Shown piece by piece: positions 17,575 to 27,016 of a stretch of DNA of 61,182 nt; positions within the stretch are counted from its first letter, which is position 1, and every line of letters begins with the position of its first letter. The position numbers and the translations under genes were made by a program. The stretch is taken from positions 1 through 61,182 of the forward strand of contig NZ_JAJJWI010000023.1 of assembly GCF_020907275.1 (NCBI RefSeq). Reading direction: 5' to 3'. The notes below the pieces were generated by a model. That model ran no database searches. It had not been told where the DNA came from and saw only the letters and a list, made by a program, of their open reading frames with translations. The DNA comes from Pontibacter silvestris. GTDB lineage: Bacteria; Bacteroidota; Bacteroidia; Cytophagales; Hymenobacteraceae.

Positions 17575-20500
17575 GGCTCCGCCAAGGGTAAAGAAATATA
17601 AAACGTAGTACCGCTTCCCTCCTCCGTCTCAAACCAAACACGGCCTCCTGCATTTTCAATTCCTCTCTTGGCTACAGCCAAACCTATACCAGAACCGGTA
17701 TATTTTGTGCTGAAATTAGGTATAAACACTTTACTGCGAATTTCCTCAGGAATTCCACTACCATTATCCTGAATAGAAATTAAGACACTATGGTCAGGCT
17801 TTACTTCCATCGCCACTCTTATTTGTGGCTTTCTGCTGGCCGGCACTGCCTGAATAGCATTTAGCAGCAGGTTATTAAAAGTGCGAACCAACAGGTTCTC
17901 ATCTGCCATTACCACTATCTCTTCTTTCGGTATAGCCGTAATCACCTCTGCTGTTGCCGGATCGTTATGCAGATCACTGGCTCTTTGCAGGGCAGCGGTT
18001 ATATCCATTCGCTCATTTTTAGGCTCCGGCATAGAGGTAAAGCTGGAGAATGAGGTAGCGATATCATTCAGTATATTAATCTGCGTAATAAGAGTATGTG
18101 ATATTTTATCTATCAACTGCTCTGTATTAGGCCTTTTCTCCGCTATGGCTTTCTGCAGATACTGCAGTGAAAGCTTCATCGGTGTCAGTGGGTTCTTTAT
18201 TTCATGTGCTACCTGCCGGGCCATTTCCCGCCAGGCCGCCTCTTTCTCCTGCATCGCCAGGTCTACCTTGTTCTGCTCCAATGTCAGCAGCATACGGTTA
18301 TATTCATTTACCAGCATACCAATTTCATCTGTACCGGCATAAGTCAACGTTTCATTCTGTCCGGTGAGCGAGGTACGTTTCAGCTTGTCGGCCAATACAC
18401 GCAATGGCACTGTAAGTACACGGGAAGCAAAAAACGTCAACGTCATGAACATGATAAACATAATGGTAAAGATGTTCATGGTTGTCGTAATCAGTTCGAT
18501 AAGCTTCAGGTCTAGCTGCTTTTCAGAATCGAAGAAAGGAATACCAATAAAACCTAAAAGCTCACCTGAATTATTTGTCTGCCGCAACGGCAGATATACG
18601 GAGTTAAACGTAAGGCTACCGGCTCTCTCCTCTAACATGGATCGTAAAGCCTGCCGTTCAGAAATGGCCGCATAAGCTTCCGGGTTAACTAACTTTGACA
18701 GTAACCCAGCTTCAAATATCAAGGGCTGGCTTGTTACTAAAAGCTTCCCAAACCTGTCGTACACATTAACATCAGCCTCTGCAATGGCAGCTATTTCTGC
18801 TACTTTATCTTGTAATACATTCCTCGTTATCTGATCGCGTGTAACAAACTGAGTAAGATTTTCACGTACAGCCTCTCCTCGCTGCTCATAAGTGCTCATC
18901 AAGTCTTTACGATAAGAAGCCGTAACAAGGCCTGCCGTGGTTATACTTACTAATAATAGAGGCAGCATAATTCCGAAGTTCAGGAATATCTGAATTTTAG
19001 TGCTGAAATTAGGGCTAAAGCTTCGTAAACGGCTCCGTTCTATCAGGAGGTAAAGCAGCCCACACAGCACCACCCCTACTGTAAAAGCCAGAAAAAGAAA
19101 AGAGAAGTTTGATAACAGTTCTCTACCACCATAGTTCTCTGTTGTAATAATAAGCATTTGCCCATTATCTTCGTCTATAACACCATAATGATGAAAGTCA
19201 TCCTGCGTTATTCCCTGGCGTATCAAATCAGCCCTTCGTAAGAAGCTCCTGTTAAAGTTAATGGCATAATCGTACTCGCCCTCACTATACTTAAGCTGGC
19301 CATGGTCATATATAGCATAGCTGAGCATATCTGCTCTAAAAGTTTTATTAGACCTCTGATTAACCAACAGCTCTGGCACCAGGCTATTCGGCAGTAGCTT
19401 TTTAAGTGTTAGCTGAAGAACAATAGTCCCTTTCTGCCAACGGCCTATAGGCACCTGAATGAATTGCAGGTAAACGCGAACGTTAAAACGTGTCGGATCT
19501 TTAATAAGGAGCAAGTTACGCCGCTCCGTCCTGGTGTCGGGTCTATCATACTTTTGCAACAATTCCTGTAAGGTAGTAGCTGTCGGAGCTGTGCTTTCCA
19601 GCGGGCGTCCCTGGTTATCGAACAGATGCACGTCAACCTCATACTTATCAAAATAGCCTGGAAGATACTGCCTTGATATTTTCCTTTTAATAAAAGACGC
19701 ATCAACATAAGGCCCCATCATCTTTGTTCGTATCAGCTTATCGGAAGCTATTCTGTCTGCCACGCTCTCGAGCATAAACTCTCCCAAAACATCATTTTCC
19801 TGTAAGATGTTAGAAGCAAACTCCTGTTTATAAAGTTTAAGCTCACTTTGGTAATGCGTAAAGATGGCAAACGCCCCTGTAAGTGCACTCACTATAATTA
19901 CCAAAAAAACGAATAGATAAGTGCGATAAGGAAAGTTTACTACACTTTGACGTTGGGCAGAAAAAAATATAATCAGCCAAAAGAGAAGCCCTATCAAAAT
20001 TACTCCGATAAGCTGCGGAATAAACGCACCTGTAAGCAGCAACAGTACACCAACAATAGCTCCTAACATTTGGTAAGGCCACTTTTTAGGTTCATTCTGC
20101 AAAAGTACAGTTACCACAGTTGCCAGCATATAGGTAAAAGCGCAGAGAGCAATCGTGTGCAACAGCATTACCCCATACATAGCAACTTTATACCGCGAAA
20201 AAACAAGGGACTGCGTTACATCTAATATAAGTGGAGAGTTATGGTAGATGCCGTAATAGAAATTAAACAGCATTACTGTAAGCAGGTAAAAAAACAGTAT
20301 GCATCCGATCTGCAGATTGCGGCTGTGCTCCTGATCAATTGTTTTAAGCTGAGCCAGTATCCTGTTCTTCCGAAACAAATACAATGCGGCACCCGCTACT
20401 GTTTCCAAAAGCAATAAGTTTAATGCCAGGTCACCTATAGATGGCGACCAAAAAGAAGCAGCATACAGTTTAGGATCAAATAGCTCAAGATCTGCAATAG

Positions 20501-21275
20501 CAAAAGGCAGGTTTAGCAATAATAAACTTACCCTTAGCAGGATCAGAAGCACTAACAGCACAAAAACACCTTTATTATGGCGCCGTCGCTGAATTAACCT
20601 TCGGCAAATGGCTATACTAAAGAGCACAAAAAAGACCACTCCAGTTACTAAAAAGATAAGTTGCAGCGGAGTGCTCGCTGTTTTATGCTTAGCTTGGGTA
20701 AAATCTACAGCAAATAGAAATTCCCCATCAGAGGTAACTACTTGTGGTAAACCAGCTTGTTTATTCAGATATAAACCGACCTGTGCATTATCAAAAATTT
20801 CCTTATCTAACTGCGATGATAGGTAATTGTTACTGATCCGATAATCGACCTGCAGTGGGATATAGATAAATACAGTATAATTACCTGTTACACGCGGTAC
20901 TACGATAAACTTACCATATTCATTCTGAGCTGTTGAAACCTTTAACGGGGACGGCGGAAAATCAAGATCAGGAATAATAGTATGGTCGGACCAGAAAATT
21001 AAACGGGCACCTCTATAAACAAAGGTCGGATAATTTGCTTGACGCAATAAAGCAGAAAAAGATGCTTCATTCTGTTGGAGTTGCTTGCCAATTGCTTCTG
21101 CTTCACTTTTAGCTTTAGTTAAGCAGTTACTGACATGCTCACTAATCGCTTCAAGCTGCTCCTTAAAATCTGCATCATTTTTTGTAGAAAACAGATTAAA
21201 ATGAAGCACAGCTGTAGCCAGAAAGCAGAGCAGTGCAATAAATAAAAATAAAAAGGGCGTTAACTTACGATTCAA
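17571..21275 (-). CDS. Multi-pass sensor histidine kinase, NtrY-like
   Basis: 1234 residues, unusually long for a kinase. N-terminal TM segment and extracytoplasmic region, then a block of about eight TM helices (roughly residues 205-480), a second extracytoplasmic region, two more TM helices around 770-830, a third sensor loop, a TM helix, a HAMP domain (about 945-1000), then the HisKA domain with REMARQVAHEIKNPLTPMK (phospho-acceptor His near 1024) and a HATPase domain with DNGSGIP and GSGIGLAVAKRG boxes. All ATP-binding boxes are present. No response regulator gene lies nearby. Its start is 65 nt past the DUF983 gene, so it may be the tail of the respiratory operon. Confidence 0.9.
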   Translation of the reverse strand: MNRKLTPFLFLFIALLCFLATAVLHFNLFSTKNDADFKEQLEAISEHVSNCLTKAKSEAEAIGKQLQQNEASFSALLRQANYPTFVYRGARLIFWSDHTIIPDLDFPPSPLKVSTAQNEYGKFIVVPRVTGNYTVFIYIPLQVDYRISNNYLSSQLDKEIFDNAQVGLYLNKQAGLPQVVTSDGEFLFAVDFTQAKHKTASTPLQLIFLVTGVVFFVLFSIAICRRLIQRRRHNKGVFVLLVLLILLRVSLLLLNLPFAIADLELFDPKLYAASFWSPSIGDLALNLLLLETVAGAALYLFRKNRILAQLKTIDQEHSRNLQIGCILFFYLLTVMLFNFYYGIYHNSPLILDVTQSLVFSRYKVAMYGVMLLHTIALCAFTYMLATVVTVLLQNEPKKWPYQMLGAIVGVLLLLTGAFIPQLIGVILIGLLFWLIIFFSAQRQSVVNFPYRTYLFVFLVIIVSALTGAFAIFTHYQSELKLYKQEFASNILQENDVLGEFMLESVADRIASDKLIRTKMMGPYVDASFIKRKISRQYLPGYFDKYEVDVHLFDNQGRPLESTAPTATTLQELLQKYDRPDTRTERRNLLLIKDPTRFNVRVYLQFIQVPIGRWQKGTIVLQLTLKKLLPNSLVPELLVNQRSNKTFRADMLSYAIYDHGQLKYSEGEYDYAINFNRSFLRRADLIRQGITQDDFHHYGVIDEDNGQMLIITTENYGGRELLSNFSFLFLAFTVGVVLCGLLYLLIERSRLRSFSPNFSTKIQIFLNFGIMLPLLLVSITTAGLVTASYRKDLMSTYEQRGEAVRENLTQFVTRDQITRNVLQDKVAEIAAIAEADVNVYDRFGKLLVTSQPLIFEAGLLSKLVNPEAYAAISERQALRSMLEERAGSLTFNSVYLPLRQTNNSGELLGFIGIPFFDSEKQLDLKLIELITTTMNIFTIMFIMFMTLTFFASRVLTVPLRVLADKLKRTSLTGQNETLTYAGTDEIGMLVNEYNRMLLTLEQNKVDLAMQEKEAAWREMARQVAHEIKNPLTPMKLSLQYLQKAIAEKRPNTEQLIDKISHTLITQINILNDIATSFSSFTSMPEPKNERMDITAALQRASDLHNDPATAEVITAIPKEEIVVMADENLLVRTFNNLLLNAIQAVPASRKPQIRVAMEVKPDHSVLISIQDNGSGIPEEIRSKVFIPNFSTKYTGSGIGLAVAKRGIENAGGRVWFETEEGSGTTFYISLPLAEP

Positions 21276-21340
21276 GGCAGACTTGTTTATCCACGAATTT
21301 AAACAAAACGTAAGACAACACCCATTGATTCAAAAAGCAA

Positions 21341-21727
21341 TTATTGCTGCTTGTAAGAAGGGTCGTAATTAATTCCAGAAAAATAATAGAGCATCAGAAT
21401 TCTGGCATATCTAAAAAGTAAGGTAGTAGAGAGTAAAACAACAACAGCTACAACTACCACATAGACCCACGTAGGAGGGTCATTTGCAAAATAGTAAAGC
21501 AGAATGCCTACTGCCAACACAATACCTACAGAAAAACCATAGCTAATGTACATAGCTCCCCAAAATAACCCAACTTCAACCTCATACCACAAGCCGCAAA
21601 CGGGGCAGCTTTTATGCATTTGATCAAACTTGTTCAGGTTAAGAAAAGAGTGAGTAAAGACTTCTCCTCTTCTGCAACGGGGGCAACGGCAAGCAAGTAT
21701 AGCACCTACTTTAGATGGGTTACCCAT
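21341..21727 (-). CDS. DUF983 family membrane protein
   Basis: 128 residues with a cysteine-rich head (CRCPRC at 13-18 and CPVC at 41-44, a probable zinc ribbon) and two TM helices (about 54-75 and 87-106). DUF983 proteins are commonly found beside cytochrome oxidase genes and are suspected assembly factors; the biochemical role is not established. Overlaps the preceding small CxxC gene by 8 nt. Confidence 0.88.
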   Translation of the reverse strand: MGNPSKVGAILACRCPRCRRGEVFTHSFLNLNKFDQMHKSCPVCGLWYEVEVGLFWGAMYISYGFSVGIVLAVGILLYYFANDPPTWVYVVVVAVVVLLSTTLLFRYARILMLYYFSGINYDPSYKQQ

Positions 21728-21989
21728 TTTTCTGCTTACGGCTCTTTTGATACCACAGAAAGCCTACGGTACCAACTAAAAGGTAAGGAATAGCCATCAG
21801 GTAAAGTATTCCCGTATTAAGCCCAGAACCTACCTCAGATTCATGTTCACCATGGCGACTACCAGTACCAACATTAGACTCTACTGTAGCACGGCACATA
21901 GCACATTGGCTATAAGCATCTGTAGTAGCAAAAGATATGATAAAGGCTGTTACAACAGCAACAAAAATTTTATTTAAACTAAGCTTCAT
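21720..21989 (-). CDS. Small CxxC membrane protein in the oxidase operon
   Basis: 89 residues. A signal peptide (about 1-28) leads directly to SQCAMCRATVES with a CAMC motif (29-32) at the presumed mature N-terminus, then a short GSRHGEHESEVG linker and one TM helix (about 60-80) with a basic tail. The topology puts the cysteines outside the inner membrane, a good place for copper or redox handling. Embedded between SCO/DUF420 and DUF983, it is a candidate oxidase assembly factor; that role is inference. I do not recognise a named family. Confidence 0.8.
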   Translation of the reverse strand: MKLSLNKIFVAVVTAFIISFATTDAYSQCAMCRATVESNVGTGSRHGEHESEVGSGLNTGILYLMAIPYLLVGTVGFLWYQKSRKQKNG

Positions 21990-22013
21990 AACATGTTTCC
22001 AGATTAAGTTCGC

Positions 22014-22583
22014 TTACTGATTCCAGGCATAGTAAGGCGAAATTAGTATATAAACCAACACACCTGTTATAGCTACATATAACCACAGGGGAAAAGTCCA
22101 CCTTGATATTTTCCGATGGCGCGCCAACTGATTTGTTATTCCAAAGTATACGGAAAGCAACACAAGAGGTACAATTACAGCTGCCAATACAATGTGTGTC
22201 ACCAGAATAAAGTAATAAATGTACCTTAATACTCCCTCACCTCCATACGCAGTACTTTCTCCAATATAATGGTAAGTCACATAAGACACCAGAAAAACGG
22301 ATGATAAACCAAAGGCAACTAACATAGCAGCCCGGTGTGTTTTAGCATTATACTTTCTCTTAATATTATAATACCCGACTAGTAAGGCTATAGCAGTAAG
22401 AGAGTTTAATATAGCATGGAAAGTGGGTAAAAAAGTAACATCAAGATTACTATCTCCAGCCTTAGGCATATAAAAAAGAGTAGCTACAACAATTGGTATA
22501 ACTACCGATAGCACTGCTATTATTGTTAAAAAGCGCTTGTCCTTTGTAGAAGTTATAGCACTATTTGCTTTTACTGTATCCAT
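22014..22583 (-). CDS. DUF420 family membrane protein
   Basis: 189 residues, five predicted TM helices, with conserved histidines in the membrane (FHAILNSLTAIALL, KTHRAAML, TYHYIGES, THIVLA). DUF420 proteins accompany caa3-type oxidases (CtaM-like) and are linked to oxidase maturation. I start it at the ATG at 22583 (MDTVKANSA); a start four codons earlier is possible. It overlaps the SCO gene end by 23 nt, indicating coupling. Confidence 0.85.
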   Translation of the reverse strand: MDTVKANSAITSTKDKRFLTIIAVLSVVIPIVVATLFYMPKAGDSNLDVTFLPTFHAILNSLTAIALLVGYYNIKRKYNAKTHRAAMLVAFGLSSVFLVSYVTYHYIGESTAYGGEGVLRYIYYFILVTHIVLAAVIVPLVLLSVYFGITNQLARHRKISRWTFPLWLYVAITGVLVYILISPYYAWNQ

Positions 22584-23229
22584 CAAGTAATACATTTATT
22601 TCTGTTACCAGTCGGTCAACATCCTTTGGGTCTGTACCATCATAAACACCTCTGATCCGTTGATTCTTATCTACAAGCATAAACTTTTCGCTGTGAATAA
22701 AATCCTGCTGTCCCTCAACTTGCTGTACCGGAAGATAAAAGCCTTCTGTGGCTAAATTATAGATTTGATCGCGTGGACCTGTCAGGAAATACCATTGCTC
22801 ATTATTGGCTCCGTATTGCGCGGCATAGTCTTGCAATACAGAAACAGAATCATGTTCCGGGTTAATAGTTATAGAGACAAGTTTTACCGAAGATTCGTTT
22901 CTAAACTTCTCCTGAATCCGTACCATTTGGGAAGACATTTTTTTACAAATGCCGGGGCAAGTAGCAAAGAAGAAGTTGACCACATAAACACCCTCCTCAA
23001 ATTTAGCTGGTGTTATTGTCTCTCCTTGCTGTGAAGTCAGCATAAAAGCAGGTACACGATGAAAAACAGTATCGCCCTCCGTATTTCTTACAACAGCACC
23101 TGTGGCATCAGTTTCCGGGAAATAAGTTTTTAAAGCAAAGTGATGTTCGCCGAAAACAGTAATGAATATAAAAACAAGAATAGGCACTAATAGTAGGAGA
23201 CCTAATATTAGTGCCTTTAAATTATTCAT
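22561..23229 (-). CDS. SCO1/SenC-type copper chaperone
   Basis: 222 residues: an N-terminal TM anchor (about 5-27) then a thioredoxin-like domain facing the periplasm. The copper ligands are in place: CPGIC (Cys91, Cys95) and His179 in FIHSEKFMLVD. SCO proteins deliver copper to the CuA site of oxidase subunit II, and ctaC is in the same operon. Starts 8 nt after ctaF. Confidence 0.94.
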   Translation of the reverse strand: MNNLKALILGLLLLVPILVFIFITVFGEHHFALKTYFPETDATGAVVRNTEGDTVFHRVPAFMLTSQQGETITPAKFEEGVYVVNFFFATCPGICKKMSSQMVRIQEKFRNESSVKLVSITINPEHDSVSVLQDYAAQYGANNEQWYFLTGPRDQIYNLATEGFYLPVQQVEGQQDFIHSEKFMLVDKNQRIRGVYDGTDPKDVDRLVTEINVLLDGYSKSK

Positions 23230-23237
23230 TCAGACTT

Positions 23238-23588
23238 TTAATTAAAGTAGTTTGTAACAGAATCAAAATAGTAGCTACCCTCTGAAATTAGCGCTACCAT
23301 AAGCCACACAACAAGTGCCATCGGCAGCATTACCATCCATATAAGGGCTTTTGTTTCGTGCTTTAAGTGCATAAACTCTGCCACAATAAAGAAAGCTTTG
23401 AAAATAGTAAGGATAATGAAGATAGCATTTCTAGCTGTTCCAGCATCCATCGTAAACGCTATCAAGAACTCCAGAGCAGTTAAAGCAACTAGTATTCCAA
23501 ATGTTTTCCAGATAGCTTTTGTCTGTGGCGCTGGAATTTCACCAGTTTGGTTATAGTCATCGTGACCGTGATCAGTATGCATTGCCAT
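23238..23588 (-). CDS. ctaF: Cytochrome c oxidase subunit IV
   Basis: 116 residues with a His/Asp-rich head (MHTDHGHDDYNQ) and three TM helices, the usual form of bacterial COX4 (CtaF/CyoD type). It has no catalytic residues and helps stabilise the oxidase. An ATG two codons downstream (MHTDHG) is an equally good start. The 84-nt gap after the subunit III gene is among the larger ones in the operon. Confidence 0.85.
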   Translation of the reverse strand: MAMHTDHGHDDYNQTGEIPAPQTKAIWKTFGILVALTALEFLIAFTMDAGTARNAIFIILTIFKAFFIVAEFMHLKHETKALIWMVMLPMALVVWLMVALISEGSYYFDSVTNYFN

Positions 23589-23672
23589 AATATTCTTGTC
23601 TTTATAAATTTAAATCCCTTTATAATTTATACTAAAGCAACTGTAAAGGGTTATTTATCAAATTTAAACTAA

Positions 23673-24419
23673 TTAGATCAGGTAGAAGAATGTAAACACG
23701 AATACCCAAACAAGGTCTACAAAATGCCAGTACAAACCTACTTTCTCCACCATTTCGTAGTGACCACGTTTCTGGTAAGTGCCGTAAACGGTATTCAAGA
23801 ATATTATAATTAAAAGAATTACTCCTGAAAACACGTGTGTTCCGTGGAAACCAGTTATAAAAAAGAACAAATCGGCAAACAACGGAGGACCATATTGGTT
23901 TACTGTCAGGTTCGCGCCAATTATCCTGGTACCATCCGCTAACATCATTCCCTCTTCAGTACCTGTTATAAAGTGAGCCCACTCCCAAGCCTGGCAACCT
24001 AAGAAGGTAGCACCAAACAAGATGGTCCACAATAACCACTTCTGTACATCATTCTTATCCATACGATGTCCTGCTTCAACGGCTAATACCATTGTCACAG
24101 AACTAAGAATCAGGATCATAGTCATCAAAGCCACAAAAGCTAACGGCAGATCTACACCATGAAAACCAGGAAAAGCATTAAAAACTTTCTCAGGAATAGG
24201 CCACCATTGGGTAGAAAAGGTAAATGCCTCAGGTTCGCCTGTATAAGGTAAATGCTTATGACGGGACAAGCCATATACAATTAGAAACGCACCAAACGTA
24301 AATGCATCAGAAAGCAGGAAAAACCACATCATCAGTTTTCCATAGCTAGCTTTTAATGGCTCATTACCACCATCCCATGTGCCTGTGCTAGGCGTTTCCA
24401 GCGTAGTTGAAGTAGACAT
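23673..24419 (-). CDS. ctaE: Cytochrome c oxidase subunit III (second copy)
   Basis: 248 residues, about six to seven TM helices, with family segments WFFLLSDAFTFGAFLIVYG near the N-terminus, TGFHGTHVFSGVILLI and the C-terminal YWHFVDLVWVFVFTFFYL. Subunit III stabilises the catalytic core and the proton uptake path. It follows a shorter subunit III paralogue by 29 nt. Confidence 0.93.
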   Translation of the reverse strand: MSTSTTLETPSTGTWDGGNEPLKASYGKLMMWFFLLSDAFTFGAFLIVYGLSRHKHLPYTGEPEAFTFSTQWWPIPEKVFNAFPGFHGVDLPLAFVALMTMILILSSVTMVLAVEAGHRMDKNDVQKWLLWTILFGATFLGCQAWEWAHFITGTEEGMMLADGTRIIGANLTVNQYGPPLFADLFFFITGFHGTHVFSGVILLIIIFLNTVYGTYQKRGHYEMVEKVGLYWHFVDLVWVFVFTFFYLI

Positions 24420-24448
24420 AGATTATGTATGTATTGAAAAAAACGTGT

Positions 24449-25033
24449 TTAGTGATTTAATCTTAAGAAGATGTACAAATATAGCCAAAGTCCGCCTAAA
24501 AAGTGCCAATAAATGGTACATAACTGTATACGGAGCATATTTTTTGAATGAACCTTGTACTTCATACTAGACATTAGCACAATAAGCACAAAGATCAAAC
24601 CTGTAATAATGTGGAACCCATGAACACCTGTCAGAACATATAAAAATGAACCAGCGGGGTTACTTGTTGAACCACCAAAATAAACATTATTATGAACCAG
24701 CTCTGACCATCCGTACCATTGACCTACTAAAAACGCAATACCCAAACCTAATGTTAGCAAAAGCATCAGTTTAAGTGTTTGCAGGTTATTACTTTTAGCT
24801 GAATTATGTGCTAGCTGCATTGTAACACTACTAAGCACAATAACTACAGTATTTATCAGCAGTATGCTTGGCAAATCAAACTCAAGCCAGTTCCCCTCTT
24901 CTCTTCTTACAATGTATGCGCTGGTAAATGCTGCAAACATCATAATAATACTAATAATAATCAACCACAGGGAAAATTTTAAAGGATGAATTCCTGTAGT
25001 TGATTTATTTTCATCAAATGATCTGGCAACCAT
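24449..25033 (-). CDS. Cytochrome c oxidase subunit III (first, shorter copy)
   Basis: 194 residues, five TM helices, with TGVHGFHIITGLIFVLIVL and a C-terminal YWHFLGGLWLYLYIFL, both subunit III landmarks. It lacks the first two helices of the full-length family and resembles the five-helix form of bacterial oxidases. Starts 2 nt after ctaB. Whether both copies enter the same complex is unknown. Confidence 0.9.
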   Translation of the reverse strand: MVARSFDENKSTTGIHPLKFSLWLIIISIIMMFAAFTSAYIVRREEGNWLEFDLPSILLINTVVIVLSSVTMQLAHNSAKSNNLQTLKLMLLLTLGLGIAFLVGQWYGWSELVHNNVYFGGSTSNPAGSFLYVLTGVHGFHIITGLIFVLIVLMSSMKYKVHSKNMLRIQLCTIYWHFLGGLWLYLYIFLRLNH

Positions 25034-25035
25034 AT

Positions 25036-25938
25036 CTATAGGTTTACTTTATCTAAAACAAAAGCTATCTGCACGATAGGCAGATACAAAAAAGACCCGA
25101 ACATAATATTCATGGCTGCTTTTTTAGAGCAGGTTCTCATTAAATAAAATGTCTGAGCCAAAAATAACACACCACATAATACTGCAATAAAAGCAGACGT
25201 TGTGCCGGTCATACCAAACTGCAATGGAAGCAAGCTAAGTGGAATCAGCACAAGTGTATAAATCATAATCTGAATAGCGGTTTTTAAATTTTTACCTCCT
25301 TCCATAGGAAGCATTTTAAAACCTGCCTTTTTATAATCATCATCTAACACCCAGGCAATCGCCCAAAAATGAGGGAACTGCCATATAAACTGTATACCGA
25401 ATAATATCCAACCTTCTACACTCAATGTTCCTGTAGCAGCTACCCATCCTATTAATGGAGGCATTGCGCCTGGTATGGCACCAACAAACACACATATAGG
25501 ATTTATACGCTTAAGCGGAGTATAAACAAAGCCATACAGCACAAGAGACAGCAGAGACAGAGCCGCAGCTAAAGGGTTGAAAAAGAAGGCTAATAAAATT
25601 ACTCCGGCTATTCCAAGTAAACAACAAAACACTAATGCTTCAGTTACAGTAACTTGTTTAGTTGGAAGCGGCCTTTTTGCCGTACGCTTCATTAGTTTAT
25701 CCAGGTCCTTCTCCAGAATCTGATTGATGATGTTAGCAGAACCTGTTACCAGGAGCCCACCTAACATTATCATTACTATTTCAAGAAAAGAAGCATGAAT
25801 ATGCCCAAGTAAATATCCAATAGCACTAGAAAAAGCAACCGTAAAGCTTAATCTGAACTTAAGAAGCTGGAAATATGCTTTTGCTTTTTGTGCCATAGAA
25901 AAATTAGGCAGTAGTGGTTCAACTTTACTTGATAACAT
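25036..25938 (-). CDS. ctaB: Protoheme IX farnesyltransferase (heme O synthase)
   Basis: UbiA-superfamily prenyltransferase that adds a farnesyl group to heme b, giving heme O. 300 residues, multi-pass. The prenyl-diphosphate motif NQILEKDLDKLMKRTAKRP (about 72-90) and the second Asp-rich loop VLDDDYKKAGFKMLP are intact. Its ATG overlaps the ctaA stop by one base (TAATG). Confidence 0.95.
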   Translation of the reverse strand: MLSSKVEPLLPNFSMAQKAKAYFQLLKFRLSFTVAFSSAIGYLLGHIHASFLEIVMIMLGGLLVTGSANIINQILEKDLDKLMKRTAKRPLPTKQVTVTEALVFCCLLGIAGVILLAFFFNPLAAALSLLSLVLYGFVYTPLKRINPICVFVGAIPGAMPPLIGWVAATGTLSVEGWILFGIQFIWQFPHFWAIAWVLDDDYKKAGFKMLPMEGGKNLKTAIQIMIYTLVLIPLSLLPLQFGMTGTTSAFIAVLCGVLFLAQTFYLMRTCSKKAAMNIMFGSFLYLPIVQIAFVLDKVNL

Positions 25939-27014
25939 TATTTAGAAACTACTACTTGCTTGCTTACAGCCTTACGAGAGGCATAATGATAAAAAATCAA
26001 CATTTGAAACTGCACACCAAACAGAAGTGCAGCCAGCGTAAGGTGCAAAGGCTGTAAAACAGGAGGTATTGCAAAATATGCCAACACTATTCCGAACATC
26101 ACTTCAACACCTACTAGTATCAACATCTGGTTTGTTAAGAATTTTAGCCTTCTGTCATTTAACTTGTAAATCAGATAAGCCAAATATATATGCAGAGCCA
26201 AAACAACTATTGAAAATGACCTGTGTACATAAAAGTTAATTCCCAGCTTATCAACCCAACTTCCACGATCTAAGCCATTCATCATGAAAGCGACCAGATC
26301 AACTTCTTCTCTTACCTGAGTCCCCAGCAATATCTGCACAAAAGTTACAATCGCCACAATCCACAATAACAAATTTATCTGTGACGAGAAACTAAAGAGG
26401 CTTTCAAAACTATCTCTTTGAGCTCTGGCTACAGCATATTGCAGTAAAGCAACCAAAACTAAAGCCAGTGCCATATGAATAGTAATCATAACTGGCAACA
26501 GGTTTGTAGAAACAACTAGTGAACCTATCCAGCCCTGTAATCCAACTAAAATAAAACTGGCTAAAGCCAGCATAAAAACCGTTTTATCAGATTTTAAAAA
26601 AGGGAAAGAAAAAACGACCGTTAAAAAAATAAAAATACCTATAAGTACACCTAGTAAGCGATTAACATATTCAATCCAAGTTTTGGTAGCATTGAATTCA
26701 GTTTCAATGAACTGATTTGGATGTGAAAAAATTTGGGATGCAACTTCTGTAAAACCAGCTTTCTCTAAAGTAGCTGCAAGCCTTTTATTTTTCTCAATAC
26801 GCTTTTCCTTGTAAACCTCAAGGTAATCATCTGGTAATTGGCTAACATCAGTCGGAGGAACCCAACTGCCAAAGCACTTAGGCCAGTCAGGGCAACCCAT
26901 TCCTGAACCTGTGCTTCGCACGACTCCTCCGACTAATATTAGGAAGTAAACAGAAACAACTGTTACTACTCCAATATTTCTAAACCTTTTTTTAAAAGAT
27001 TTATTTGACATCAA
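25938..27014 (-). CDS. ctaA: Heme A synthase (COX15/CtaA)
   Basis: Oxidises heme O to heme A for subunit I. 358 residues with eight TM helices; conserved GGVVRSTGSGMGCPDWPKC near the N-terminus with the family's paired cysteines (MGCPDWPKCFG), a HMALAL heme-ligand segment and VHRSFS and PLHLTLA histidines. Two nt after ctaD and overlapping ctaB, so made together with the oxidase. Confidence 0.94.
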   Translation of the reverse strand: MMSNKSFKKRFRNIGVVTVVSVYFLILVGGVVRSTGSGMGCPDWPKCFGSWVPPTDVSQLPDDYLEVYKEKRIEKNKRLAATLEKAGFTEVASQIFSHPNQFIETEFNATKTWIEYVNRLLGVLIGIFIFLTVVFSFPFLKSDKTVFMLALASFILVGLQGWIGSLVVSTNLLPVMITIHMALALVLVALLQYAVARAQRDSFESLFSFSSQINLLLWIVAIVTFVQILLGTQVREEVDLVAFMMNGLDRGSWVDKLGINFYVHRSFSIVVLALHIYLAYLIYKLNDRRLKFLTNQMLILVGVEVMFGIVLAYFAIPPVLQPLHLTLAALLFGVQFQMLIFYHYASRKAVSKQVVVSK

Positions 27015-27016
27015 AC

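Noticed and set aside
17881..18342. 153-codon plus-strand frame opposite the histidine kinase
   Set aside because: Ser-rich shadow of the conserved kinase domain on the other strand, no start context or known family.
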